DNA from: Haloarcula marina
Lineage (GTDB): Archaea; Halobacteriota; Halobacteria; Halobacteriales; Haloarculaceae
Length of the DNA stretch: 64,000 bases
Reading direction: 5' to 3'
NCBI RefSeq assembly: GCF_024218775.1
Contig: NZ_CP100404.1
Span: 310,001-374,000, forward strand
The notes under the pieces are model-generated. The model was not told where the DNA came from, did no database searches, and was given only the letters and a program-made list of their open reading frames with translations. A program made the position numbers and the translations under genes. Of this stretch, positions 25,385 to 33,763 are shown one piece after another. Each line of letters begins with the position of its first letter. Within the stretch, counting starts at the first letter, position 1.

Positions 25385-26105
25385 CGCCGGGCGTTCTCGA
25401 CCTGACCTGTAGCAGCGTCACCGACGCGGCGGTGACCACCGTCACGGCCGCCACGTGGGCGAGCAGCGCCGCCAGCAACACCGGTTGGTTCAGCACGAAC
25501 GGTATCAGTACCAATTGGAGGACGCCGAAGCCCCACGTCTCGAGGTCCGCCCGCTGGAACACCCGCACCGTTTCGGGGTCGAACCGGAATCGCAGCGACC
25601 GCCACAGGCCGGTGACGCTGGCCCACCATCCGGTCCCGATACGGTAGCACACGTCCCAGAGGATGAGCAGCGTCAGGTACACCACCAGCACCGGCGGGTC
25701 CTCGCCGAACAGCGTCGTGACCAGCGGTATCTCCGCCGTCTGGGGGTCGAAGACGAACAGGTGGGTGAGCATGGCGATGTACGCGAGCACCGACAGCACA
25801 ACCTCCATGTTCGACGAGAACAGCAGCGCCCGATACGTCGGCGGCACGTCGATGCGGCGGATGAGCGTGCTGATGCGGAGCATTTCGATGCTGCCGATGG
25901 TCGCGACGAACACCACCACCGTCGCCGCGATGGCCGCGTTCCACACGTCGTAGTACCACGACATCGCGACCACCGCCACCTCGAAGACGACCAGTTGAAT
26001 CGTCAGCGCCGCCCACGTGGGTAATCGGATGCCCGGGAGCGCCCCGACGATGCTCTCGTACACCCACGTCTCGCCGTAGTCGGGATGCGGGCTCTCGCCG
26101 CTCAT
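25371..26105 (-). CDS. Multi-span membrane protein, unknown
   Basis: 244 residues with about six hydrophobic spans (roughly 30-50, 55-75, 90-112, 125-150, 180-205, 210-232) and a short acidic N terminus. No catalytic motif is seen. The ATG overlaps the stop of the upstream NAD(P)-binding gene by 4 bp, so the two are translationally coupled. Confidence 0.8.
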   Translation of the reverse strand: MSGESPHPDYGETWVYESIVGALPGIRLPTWAALTIQLVVFEVAVVAMSWYYDVWNAAIAATVVVFVATIGSIEMLRISTLIRRIDVPPTYRALLFSSNMEVVLSVLAYIAMLTHLFVFDPQTAEIPLVTTLFGEDPPVLVVYLTLLILWDVCYRIGTGWWASVTGLWRSLRFRFDPETVRVFQRADLETWGFGVLQLVLIPFVLNQPVLLAALLAHVAAVTVVTAASVTLLQVRSRTPGATQN

Positions 26106-27061
26106 CGGTCGCCTCCGTCGGCGACGGCGCGGGTCCGCTGGTCGGCCGCCGCTCCGTCCGCGTCTTCGGCGTCGTTCTCGTCGTCGAGCGCACGCGCGAC
26201 GGCCGTTTCGAAGGGTGTCAGCGACACCGGGACGACCTCTTGAATCCGGTCGTCGCTGGCGACCACCGGCGTCTTCAGACCGAGGATGAGCGGTCGCGCC
26301 ACGTTCGACGGCACGTCGGTCACGAGTCCGATAGACAGCGAGGAGAGGCGCGGACTCAGTATCGGAATCGGAACGATGCGCGGTTCGGCGTCGTGCATGA
26401 CCTCCCCGGTTCGGCGGAGTATCTCGGCGTACGTGAGGACTTCGGGACCGCCGATTTCGTACGTCTCGCCCGTCGTCTCCGGTTCGGCGAGGACGCCGAC
26501 GAGGTACTCGATCACGTCGTCGATGGCGATGGGGTGACAGTCGGTGCGGACCCACCGCGGGGTGAACATCACCGGCAGGGTGGCCGTCAGTTCGCGGATG
26601 AGTCGGAAACTGGCGCTGTCGGTGCCGACGATGATGGCCGCCCGCAACACCGTCAGGTCGTACGCGCCCGCGTCGAGGACGGACTCGACCTCGCGGCGCG
26701 ACCGGAGGTGTTTCGACCGAATCTCGCCGTCGTCGCCGAGGCCGCCGAGGTACACGACGCGGTCGACGCCCGCCGCGTCAGCGGCCTCCCGGAAGTTCGC
26801 CGCGGCCCGGCGGTCCCGTTCGGCGTAGTCCGACCCGGCCCGCATCGAGTGAACGAGATAGTAGGCGGCGTCGACGCCCGAGAACGCGTCCGCGAAGCTG
26901 TCGGGGTCCAACAGGTCCCCAGTCACCACCTCGACGCCCGCGGGCGGGTCGTACGCCGACGGGTCCCTCACGAGGGCGCGAACGTCGTGACCCGCCGCGC
27001 GGAGCGCGGGGACCAAGTGGCCCCCGACGAACCCCGTCGCGCCGGTCACCAGCACGTGCAT
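26102..27061 (-). CDS. NAD(P)H-binding protein, atypical extended SDR
   Basis: 319 residues. The Rossmann glycine motif GATGFVGGHL follows MHVLVT at the N terminus, and a YLVHSMRAG segment and an NmrA-like sequence AAGVDRVVYLGGLGDDGE follow. The absence of a YxxxK in the usual place suggests an NmrA/atypical SDR that binds a nucleotide and may act in redox sensing or modification of an unknown substrate. The ATG at 27061 begins the Rossmann strand. Confidence 0.88.
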   Translation of the reverse strand: MHVLVTGATGFVGGHLVPALRAAGHDVRALVRDPSAYDPPAGVEVVTGDLLDPDSFADAFSGVDAAYYLVHSMRAGSDYAERDRRAAANFREAADAAGVDRVVYLGGLGDDGEIRSKHLRSRREVESVLDAGAYDLTVLRAAIIVGTDSASFRLIRELTATLPVMFTPRWVRTDCHPIAIDDVIEYLVGVLAEPETTGETYEIGGPEVLTYAEILRRTGEVMHDAEPRIVPIPILSPRLSSLSIGLVTDVPSNVARPLILGLKTPVVASDDRIQEVVPVSLTPFETAVARALDDENDAEDADGAAADQRTRAVADGGDR

Positions 27062-27132
27062 ACCCACTCACGGAGCGGCAAGGGGTTAAAATGCATCCCC
27101 GCTGTGCGGGTCGGTCGCCGACTCGACGGCGC

Positions 27133-27996
27133 TCACCACCCCGGCGTCTCCGGCGCGCCGTCGGCGTCTTCGACCGTGTCGGCCGACTCGGCGTCGGGCG
27201 CTCGCTCGCCGAGTTCGGCGGCGCTGTCCGCCCACGTCTCGATAGCCCGGCCCGCCCACGAGTCGGCGTCGAGCACCCGTTCGCGGGTCCGTTCGTACCA
27301 CTCGTCGTTGACGACGAGCGTTCCCGGACTAGACGCGGCGGCGACGGCGACGAACTCCGCGCGGTCGGCGGCGGTGAGTGCGTCGTCACGGAATCGACCG
27401 ATAGCGCCTGCAAGACGGTCCGGGTCAGGGTGGGCGAACACCCGGTCGCCCAGCGCGCCGGGGCCGAACAGCGGCGTCGCGTCGGGCGCGGTGTCGTCGA
27501 GTAGTCGGCGGCCGCCGTGGACGCGTTCGACGCGTTCACACTCCGTTTCGGCATCGAGCGCGAGGTTCTCGCCGGGATAGTCGGCGCAGGCGTGGGGGTA
27601 CAGGTCGTCGCCGTGGATGCGGCACTGGAGCGTCGTCGGGTCCAGAAACGCGCAGGCCCGGAGCCACGTCGGCGGCCGGTCGAAGGGGGCGACGGGTTTC
27701 GGGGGCTTGCGAAACCCGACGTAGAACACCGGTCGCCCGTCGATGGCGGCCACGTCGACGCCGTCTATCCTGACCCGCCGGTCGTCCTCGGCGTCGGCTT
27801 TCCACAACCGCGGTCGAAGTGCGTCGCCGTAGCCCGCGTCGACGAACGCCCGGACCTCCTCGCGCGAGAGGGGGACGAGGTTGTAGGTGTCGTCCAGCGG
27901 TTCGAACGGGCCGCGGCGCTCGTGGTCGATGTCGCGGCCGGTCAGGGGCCGCCAGTCGATACAGCACCCCGCACAGCCCTCGCAGTCGACCTCCAT
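27133..27996 (-). CDS. YkgJ-family cysteine-cluster protein
   Basis: 287 residues. The N terminus has CEGCAGCC and later cysteines (CAFLDPTTLQC, CADYPGENL), the pattern of YkgJ/CxxCxxCC proteins thought to bind zinc or an iron-sulfur cluster. The ATG at 27996 is chosen over an upstream TTG because the cluster begins just after it. The C-terminal half is acidic and helical. Function unknown; a role in metal or sulfur handling is likely by analogy. Confidence 0.88.
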   Translation of the reverse strand: MEVDCEGCAGCCIDWRPLTGRDIDHERRGPFEPLDDTYNLVPLSREEVRAFVDAGYGDALRPRLWKADAEDDRRVRIDGVDVAAIDGRPVFYVGFRKPPKPVAPFDRPPTWLRACAFLDPTTLQCRIHGDDLYPHACADYPGENLALDAETECERVERVHGGRRLLDDTAPDATPLFGPGALGDRVFAHPDPDRLAGAIGRFRDDALTAADRAEFVAVAAASSPGTLVVNDEWYERTRERVLDADSWAGRAIETWADSAAELGERAPDAESADTVEDADGAPETPGW

Positions 27997-28061
27997 ACCA
28001 TGGCTATTGGTGTCACTAGCCAAAAAGAAAGGGCCTTACCGCGGCCGCGGCTACCGCAACT

Positions 28062-28277
28062 ATGGCCTCCCAGCCCTGCGACGGCTGTGGCGACAGCGTC
28101 TCGATAGGCGGCGGCATCGCCAACATCTGGACGCAGGAGAGTCGGCCGACCGAGGGCATCGTCCTCGAACTCGGTGACGGCACCGAACACTTCCTCTGTT
28201 ACGACTGCATCGACCGCCTACCCGACGACACCGAGGTGACCGCCGAGGACGTGGCGGCGCTCGACGAGGAGTCGTAG
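28062..28277 (+). CDS. Small zinc-ribbon-type protein (DUF7561-like)
   Basis: 71 residues. CDGCG near the start and CYDCI near residue 46 form a four-cysteine zinc site separated by a hydrophobic strand pair. Many haloarchaea have an equivalent. Function unknown; it is probably cytosolic. It runs divergently from the YkgJ-type gene. Confidence 0.78.
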   Translation: MASQPCDGCGDSVSIGGGIANIWTQESRPTEGIVLELGDGTEHFLCYDCIDRLPDDTEVTAEDVAALDEES

Positions 28278-28284
28278 GGGCCAG

Positions 28285-29256
28285 TCAACACCGGCCACAC
28301 CACGTCCCGATGGTTTCGGCGACCGCGAGGCGCCCGTCGCGCCAGCGGACGTACGCGAGCAACGCGATTCCGGCGAGGACGACGGCGACGACGTGTATCA
28401 GGCCTTCCTCGCCGACCCAGCGCGTCGGTCCGGTCACCGTCAGCACGAGTAGTTCGGGGGTCTGTTGTGAGACGCCGAGGCCGAACACCACACTCATGGT
28501 GAAATTGTATGCGACGTGGAAGCCGATGGAGAGCGCGAGGTCGCCGGTCAGGACGTAGAGACCCCCGAGCAGCACACCCGCCAGCAGGTAGTAGCCGTAC
28601 TGGCTGACGGCCGTGACCTTGCCCCCGTGGAGGAACGCGAAGACGACGACAGTGAGGGTCAGAGAGAGGCCGACGGCGACCCACCGCGGGAGGTAGCCGT
28701 CGGTCCCCTCGACGAGGTTGGTCAGTATTATACCCCGGAAGACGACTTCCTCCCACGTCGCGGCGACGGTGACGAGGCAGAACGTGATAGCCAGCGCCGG
28801 GAGGAAAGGGAGTATTCCGGGCGTCTCAGCGAATCCCGCGACGCTGGCCCACCCAGCGAGGAGGACGGCCGCGAACGCGAAGGCGTTGCTCGCCGTCGCG
28901 ACTGCGGCGCCGACGGCCGCCTGTCGGGCCCACTCGCGGTCAACGCCGAGTCCGTAGCCCGCGAGCGAGCGACGGTCGAGGAACCGGGCGCTCCCGAGGG
29001 TCCCGACCGCGAGGACGACGACGAAACCACCCAGTTCGAGCAGTTCGACGACCGGGTGGTCGAACCGCGTGCGGACCGTCGTCTGTATCGCGGCCAGCGC
29101 GACGAGCGTCACGACGAGGGGTAAGAGGGCACGAATCGGCGCTCGCAGACGGTTCTGCGTTCGGTTCCAGACGGGCCATGCGACCCGTCGTAACCCGCGA
29201 CGTGCGGAGACAGGGACTGGCAGTCGCATATCGAGGCGGACGACCACCGACGGCAT
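28285..29256 (-). CDS. CPBP family intramembrane metalloprotease
   Basis: 323 residues, about seven hydrophobic spans. The protease motifs are present: EE (169-170) with Arg 174 in WEEVVFRG, the FxxxH-type FAFLHGG, and GFHVAYNF. These form the metal site of Rce1/CPBP enzymes inside the membrane. The substrate is unknown; roles range from prenyl-protein processing to bacteriocin maturation or immunity. It converges with the small zinc gene, 7 bp between stops. Confidence 0.9.
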   Translation of the reverse strand: MPSVVVRLDMRLPVPVSARRGLRRVAWPVWNRTQNRLRAPIRALLPLVVTLVALAAIQTTVRTRFDHPVVELLELGGFVVVLAVGTLGSARFLDRRSLAGYGLGVDREWARQAAVGAAVATASNAFAFAAVLLAGWASVAGFAETPGILPFLPALAITFCLVTVAATWEEVVFRGIILTNLVEGTDGYLPRWVAVGLSLTLTVVVFAFLHGGKVTAVSQYGYYLLAGVLLGGLYVLTGDLALSIGFHVAYNFTMSVVFGLGVSQQTPELLVLTVTGPTRWVGEEGLIHVVAVVLAGIALLAYVRWRDGRLAVAETIGTWCGRC

Positions 29257-29329
29257 AGTGGCCCGTCGACGGCTTCTCTCCCGGAAGCCCGTGGGTGATT
29301 TTTAACACCAGGGCACGGGTCGAAGACGT

Positions 29330-29674
29330 ATGGACGAGGCTGGCGACGACGAACTCCTCGCGCTCGTAGACGACGAGTACGCCCGGACCATCCTCGCCGC
29401 TCTCACCACTGAACCGATGTCCGTCTCAGAACTCTGCCGGGCTTGCGAGATGTCCGACCCGACCGCATACCGCCGTCTCGAACGACTTGAGCGCGCCGGA
29501 CTCGTCACTGCGGAACAGACGTTAGACCCCGACGGGCACCACTACAAGCAGTACGTCACCACCGTCGAGGAAGTGACCGTCCGCTTCGCCGACGGGGAGT
29601 ACGAGGTGGGCGTCAGCGAATCGTCGACGGACCCGGCCGACCGCTTCACCGACTTGTTCGAGGGGTTGTCGTAG
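29330..29674 (+). CDS. ArsR-like winged-helix regulator
   Basis: 114 residues. The core DDEYARTILAALTTEPMSVS then ELCRACEMSDPTAYRRLERL is a typical haloarchaeal wHTH. A TTTTTAACACC TATA-like sequence lies about 28 bp upstream. Its stop is directly followed by the first of two related small membrane-protein genes (29675), suggesting that it senses through, or regulates, those proteins. Confidence 0.87.
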   Translation: MDEAGDDELLALVDDEYARTILAALTTEPMSVSELCRACEMSDPTAYRRLERLERAGLVTAEQTLDPDGHHYKQYVTTVEEVTVRFADGEYEVGVSESSTDPADRFTDLFEGLS

Positions 29675-30004
29675 ATGTACGGCCCGCTCTTGCAACTCCG
29701 AGCGACCGGCGCCGACCCGTCGATAGCCGTCGCTGTCCTCGCCTTGTCGCTGCTCTCGTTGGTGCTGTCGGTCGTCATCGCTGCAGTCCTCGTCCGCGGG
29801 TATCGTCGCGGTACAGGCGGAACCGGACTGCTGGCGCTCGCGGTTGGCCTCCTGTTGCTCACGACCGTTCCGGAACTGCTTCGCCTCGGCCTCCCGACGC
29901 TCACTGCGGTTGACGTCGTCGGCCGCTCCGTCGCCGTGAGCGCGTGTGAACTGTCCGGTCTCGGCACTATCCTCTGGACCGTCTACGGTGGGGGGTCGCG
30001 ATGA
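29675..30004 (+). CDS. Small membrane protein (DUF7521-like), first of two
   Basis: 109 residues with three hydrophobic spans. The composition is Leu/Val/Ala-rich with no charged active site. It begins the base after the regulator stop and its last bases overlap the next gene by 4 bp. The pair is repeated in sequence style with the next gene, implying ancestral duplication. Confidence 0.78.
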   Translation: MYGPLLQLRATGADPSIAVAVLALSLLSLVLSVVIAAVLVRGYRRGTGGTGLLALAVGLLLLTTVPELLRLGLPTLTAVDVVGRSVAVSACELSGLGTILWTVYGGGSR

Positions 30005-30297
30005 CGTCCCTGTTCGGTGCGCTGTTCTCGCCCGAAACCGTCGCGTGGGGGTCGCGGGCGCTGACCGCCGCGGTCGGCCTGTTCGTCGCCGCGCTGGCTT
30101 ACCGCGGCTTCCGACGGAACGACGCACCGAAGATGCGGGCGCTCGCGGTCGGTATCGGCCTGTTGACGACCGGCGCTTTCCTCGCTACCGGCTTTACGGC
30201 GGCGCTGGCGGCGGGAGAGGGCGTGGTCTTGCTCGCCCGTGGGGTCGTCACCGTCGCGGGCCTGTGTGCGGTGCTGTACGCGCTGCTTCGCGAGTGA
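30001..30297 (+). CDS. Small membrane protein (DUF7521-like), second of two
   Basis: 98 residues, three hydrophobic spans. The 4-bp overlap with the preceding gene shows translational coupling. The AALAYRGFRRNDAPKMRALA segment parallels the VRGYRRGTGGTGLLALA region of its neighbour, supporting paralogy. Probably a regulator-linked sensor or channel module; inference only. Confidence 0.78.
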   Translation: MTSLFGALFSPETVAWGSRALTAAVGLFVAALAYRGFRRNDAPKMRALAVGIGLLTTGAFLATGFTAALAAGEGVVLLARGVVTVAGLCAVLYALLRE

Positions 30298-30520
30298 AAA
30301 AGGGAACGCGACGGGAGTCCACACGTCGCGGGCCCGCGTGGAGGGCCGATAGCGGGGCGCTGTCGGCAGCTATCGCTACGGTCCCGTCTCCTCTATACTC
30401 CGGTAGCGGACTGCCCGTCTAGCAGTTCGACCCCGGATTTTATATGTAACGTCGCCACTCGTCGGTGCGGCGTCGATAAAACACGTCAGATGTGGTCGCT
30501 TCCGCGACCGGAAATCTGCG

Positions 30521-30715
30521 TTAGTTGCGGACGACGTTCGTCGCGCGGGGGCCCTTGTCGGCCTGTTCGATGTCGAATTCGATCTCCTCGCCTTCCTCAA
30601 GGTCCGGGCCGCCGACGTCTTCCATGTGGAAGAAAACGTCCTCGTCCGCGTCCTCAGTCGAGATGAAACCGTAACCGCCAGTGTCGTTGAAGAAATCAAC
30701 CTTACCGTTTGCCAT
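30521..30715 (-). CDS. cspA: Cold-shock domain protein
   Basis: 64-residue OB-fold nucleic-acid-binding protein. KVDFFNDTGGYGFI is the RNP1 region and DEDVFFHMEDV the RNP2 region; GPRATNV is also present. It should act as an RNA chaperone during temperature or growth shifts. The start is MANGKV at 30715; a TATA-like sequence (minus strand, 30739-30748) lies 24-33 bp upstream. Confidence 0.95.
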   Translation of the reverse strand: MANGKVDFFNDTGGYGFISTEDADEDVFFHMEDVGGPDLEEGEEIEFDIEQADKGPRATNVVRN

Positions 30716-30738
30716 TGCAAACAAATGTACACGGGGTA

Positions 30739-30748
30739 TATGTATAAG
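30739..30748 (-). promoter_or_regulatory. TATA-like box of the cold-shock gene
   Basis: CTTATACATA on the minus strand, 24-33 bp before the start, giving a very short leader. Confidence 0.55.
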
Positions 30749-30881
30749 AGTTCCGAGAGTATCGGTACCACGACCGTGTGTATGTGACCACGGACCACAC
30801 GTCGGTCGCGTCGAGCAGACCGTCCGGTTAGGACTTCCCTGACAGGAAAGGTTTACCCCCGGCGGGGCATTGCCTTCGTCC

Positions 30882-32615
30882 GTGTACCCGGCGCGGATTC
30901 ACGACGAGTTCCCGGCCCCCGGCTACCGCGGGAACCAGCAGCAGGCCCTCTCTGACATCCGCGCGGCCTTCGAGGGCGGCAACGACGTAGTCCTCGTTCG
31001 TGCGCCGACCGGGAGCGGCAAGTCCTTGCTGGCACGGTCCATCGCCGGATGCGCCCGCACCGCCGGTGAGGCGGCCCCGGAACAGGTCGTCGACGCCTAC
31101 TATACCACGCCGCAAGTCTCCCAACTCGACGACGTGGCCGAAGACGCCCTCTTGGAGGATTTGTGCGTCATCCGGGGGAAGAACAACTACGACTGCATCC
31201 TCCCGGGCGAGACGGACACGCCGGTCAATCAGGCCCCGTGCGTGCGCGAACGCGAGTTCGACTGTCAGGTGAAGCACCGCTGTCCGTACTTCTCGGACCG
31301 CGCCATCGCCTCGAACCGCCGCATCGCCGCGATGACGCTCGCCTATTTCATGCAGACGGCAGGGAGCGACGTGTTCGGCAAGCGCGACGTGGTCGTCATC
31401 GACGAGGCCCACGGCCTCGGCGAGTGGGCGGAGATGTACGCCACCATCGACCTCTCGCCGCAGACGATTCCGATGTGGCGGGACCTCGACATCCCCGACC
31501 TCGACGGCTTAGACGAGGCCGTCGCCTTCGCCGAACGCATCGAACACCTCGCCGAACGCCGCGTGAAGGAACTGCGCGGCAACGCCGAACTCTCGCCCGA
31601 CGAGGTGGCCGAACGCGACTCGCTGAACAAACTCCGGAGCGACCTCTCGTGGTTTCAGGAGGACTACCGCGACCCCGAGAGCGCGACGACGTGGGTCGTC
31701 GACCAGGCTGACGACGGCGGCCCGGTGACGGTCAAGCCGATGAACCCCGAACGGTACCTCCAACACACCGTCTGGGACCGCGGGAACCGCTTTGCCCTGC
31801 TGTCGGCGACGATTCTTAACAAGGACGCGTTCTGCGCGAACGTCGGCTTAGACCCCGACGACGTGGCCCTCGTCGAAGTGGGCCACACGTTCCCCGTCGA
31901 GAACCGGCCGCTCTACGACGTGACGCAGGGCAAGATGACCTACGAGCACCGCGACGACACCCTGCCGAAGGTGGCCCGCGAAACCGTCCGCATCATGGCC
32001 CAGCATCCCGACGAGAAGGGCCTGATTCACTGTCACTCCTACGCGATTCAGGAGCAGTTAGACGAGTTGCTGACGGAGTTCGGCGTCGGCCCGCGGGTTC
32101 GAACTCACGACAAGGAAGACCGGGACGGCGCGCTGGCGGCGTGGAAGCGCAGCGACAACCCCGACGTGTTCCTCTCGGTGAAGATGGAGGAGGCCCTCGA
32201 TTTGGAGGGCGATTTGTGTCGCTGGCAAGTGCTGTGTAAGGCCCCGTATCCCAACACGCGCGACTCGCGGGTCGCCCGCCGACTCGAAGACGGGCAGTGG
32301 GGCTGGTACTACCGAACCGCCCTCAGGACCGTGATTCAGGCCTGCGGGCGGGTCATCCGCGCGCCGGACGACTACGGGTCGACGTACCTCGCGGACGCGT
32401 CGCTCCTCGATTTGTTCGAGCGCGCACGCCACGACATGCCCGACTGGTTCGCGGCGCAGGTCGACCGCACGTCGGTTCCCGACCTTCCCGACTTCTCGCC
32501 GGACCGGGCGCTGTCGGGCGTCTCGGCGAACGCGCGCCGCCGTCACGACCGGTCGCGCTCGCGGTCGGGCGGGGGCCGCGACCGCAACCACCCGCTCTCT
32601 GACGTGTGGGACTAA
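30882..32615 (+). CDS. Rad3/XPD-like DNA helicase (chromosomal)
   Basis: 577 residues from the GTG at 30882; a TTG four codons earlier is also possible. Walker A is APTGSGKS and the DEAH box is VIDEAHGLG. Several cysteines lie between them (DCILPG, QAPC, DCQVKHRC), consistent with an iron-sulfur cluster as in XPD. Helicase motif VI is around QACGRVIR. It probably unwinds DNA 5' to 3' in repair or replication restart. The C-terminal tail is Arg/Ser/Gly-rich. A GTTTACCC TATA-like sequence lies about 30 bp before the GTG. Confidence 0.92.
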   Translation: MYPARIHDEFPAPGYRGNQQQALSDIRAAFEGGNDVVLVRAPTGSGKSLLARSIAGCARTAGEAAPEQVVDAYYTTPQVSQLDDVAEDALLEDLCVIRGKNNYDCILPGETDTPVNQAPCVREREFDCQVKHRCPYFSDRAIASNRRIAAMTLAYFMQTAGSDVFGKRDVVVIDEAHGLGEWAEMYATIDLSPQTIPMWRDLDIPDLDGLDEAVAFAERIEHLAERRVKELRGNAELSPDEVAERDSLNKLRSDLSWFQEDYRDPESATTWVVDQADDGGPVTVKPMNPERYLQHTVWDRGNRFALLSATILNKDAFCANVGLDPDDVALVEVGHTFPVENRPLYDVTQGKMTYEHRDDTLPKVARETVRIMAQHPDEKGLIHCHSYAIQEQLDELLTEFGVGPRVRTHDKEDRDGALAAWKRSDNPDVFLSVKMEEALDLEGDLCRWQVLCKAPYPNTRDSRVARRLEDGQWGWYYRTALRTVIQACGRVIRAPDDYGSTYLADASLLDLFERARHDMPDWFAAQVDRTSVPDLPDFSPDRALSGVSANARRRHDRSRSRSGGGRDRNHPLSDVWD

Positions 32616-32701
32616 AGGAAGGCGAAGGCGAGTCCGTAGACGACGGCCGAGCCGACCATCAGGAAGGCGAGAATGACCGCCATCACCTGCTGTCTATCCA
32701 T
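32612..32701 (-). CDS. 29-residue membrane peptide
   Basis: Very short gene too small for most callers: MDRQQVMAVILAFLMVGSAV followed by VYGLAFAFL, one transmembrane helix with a charged head. Near-identical peptides are common in haloarchaea. Its stop overlaps the stop of the convergent helicase by a few bases. Function unknown; a membrane-embedded regulator or subunit is possible. Confidence 0.6.
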   Translation of the reverse strand: MDRQQVMAVILAFLMVGSAVVYGLAFAFL

Positions 32702-32725
32702 GGAGGGGATTTCGCGCCGCGTCAA

Positions 32726-33637
32726 TTAGGCGTTACGGGGTTCGTCCCGCATCCCCTCCGGATAGCGCACGTCGGCCCACCAGTCCGTGCCGTCGTACGC
32801 GAGGAGCCACTGGCCGTCGTAGTCGGTCACCTCGACGGCGGTGTCGTCGCGGGCGCGAAACCGTTCGACGAGGGCCGAGAACGCCTCGCTCGGCGGGTCT
32901 TCTGAGTGGACGCCGCCGTCTTTCGCTTCGTCGAGGATGGCCCGCTGGTCGGCGGGCAGGTTCTCGAAGGCGAATCGGAACCGCTCGCGGGCGAGGGCGG
33001 CCAGTCCGGCGGCGTCCGCCGCGAGCGGTTCGGCCCGATAGCGGTAGTCGTAGACCGTCACCTCGCGGGCGTCGACGACCGCGATGCCGAACGTCTCGTC
33101 CCCGCGGGTGACGCCGTCGTATTCGGGGGTTGGGACGACCACGGACTCGGCGGCCTCGGCGTCGGTGTAGTGGACGCTCACGCCGAGTGCCATCCCCGAG
33201 TCGCGCCGCGTCTCGGGATTCAACAGGCCATCGAGGTTCGTCCGGTCGACGGCCGGGAGGTCGGCGTACGCGACCGTTCGCTCGGGGACGGTGTCAGGGT
33301 CGAACGTCGCTTCGACGCTGTAGCGCGTCTGTGTCCGTTCGTCGATAGCCTCGTGGTCGACGGCGTAGTAGCCCGACTCGTGTTCGATGGGGGCGTCCGG
33401 GTCGAACGGCGCGCTGGTGTCGGTGACCGTCGCGCGGTCGGGGTCGCCGTCGATAGCGCCGACGACGAGCGAGCGGTACGACTCCGGCAGGTCGGCGGTG
33501 GGGACGGACCACCGCGCGGCGAGCGTGGCGTCGTCGCTCACGTCCAGCAGACGGACGGACCCGCGCGGGTCCGAGCATCCGGCGAGGGGGAGGGTCGCGC
33601 CGACGGCGAGGGCGGCGAGGAGCTGGCGGCGTCGCAT
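32726..33637 (-). CDS. Tat-type lipoprotein, unknown
   Basis: 303 residues. Starts MRRRQLLAALAVGATLPLAG with Cys next, an RR signal and lipobox (LAGC) that would lead to Tat export and lipid anchoring. The mature part is acidic, with many Tyr and Val, and no recognised domain. The ATG at 33637 puts the arginine pair at the very N terminus; an upstream ATG would precede it by five residues. Confidence 0.85.
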   Translation of the reverse strand: MRRRQLLAALAVGATLPLAGCSDPRGSVRLLDVSDDATLAARWSVPTADLPESYRSLVVGAIDGDPDRATVTDTSAPFDPDAPIEHESGYYAVDHEAIDERTQTRYSVEATFDPDTVPERTVAYADLPAVDRTNLDGLLNPETRRDSGMALGVSVHYTDAEAAESVVVPTPEYDGVTRGDETFGIAVVDAREVTVYDYRYRAEPLAADAAGLAALARERFRFAFENLPADQRAILDEAKDGGVHSEDPPSEAFSALVERFRARDDTAVEVTDYDGQWLLAYDGTDWWADVRYPEGMRDEPRNA

Positions 33638-33763
33638 GTCCGGACGTGTCACAGGGGTGGTGAATAGTTTGTGGTCACAGACCGGGTCGCCGTCGCCGGA
33701 TGCTACCCAACGGTGTTAACACGGAGACGCGCGTCTCTCCGGCCAGCCACGACCCGTCTCACG

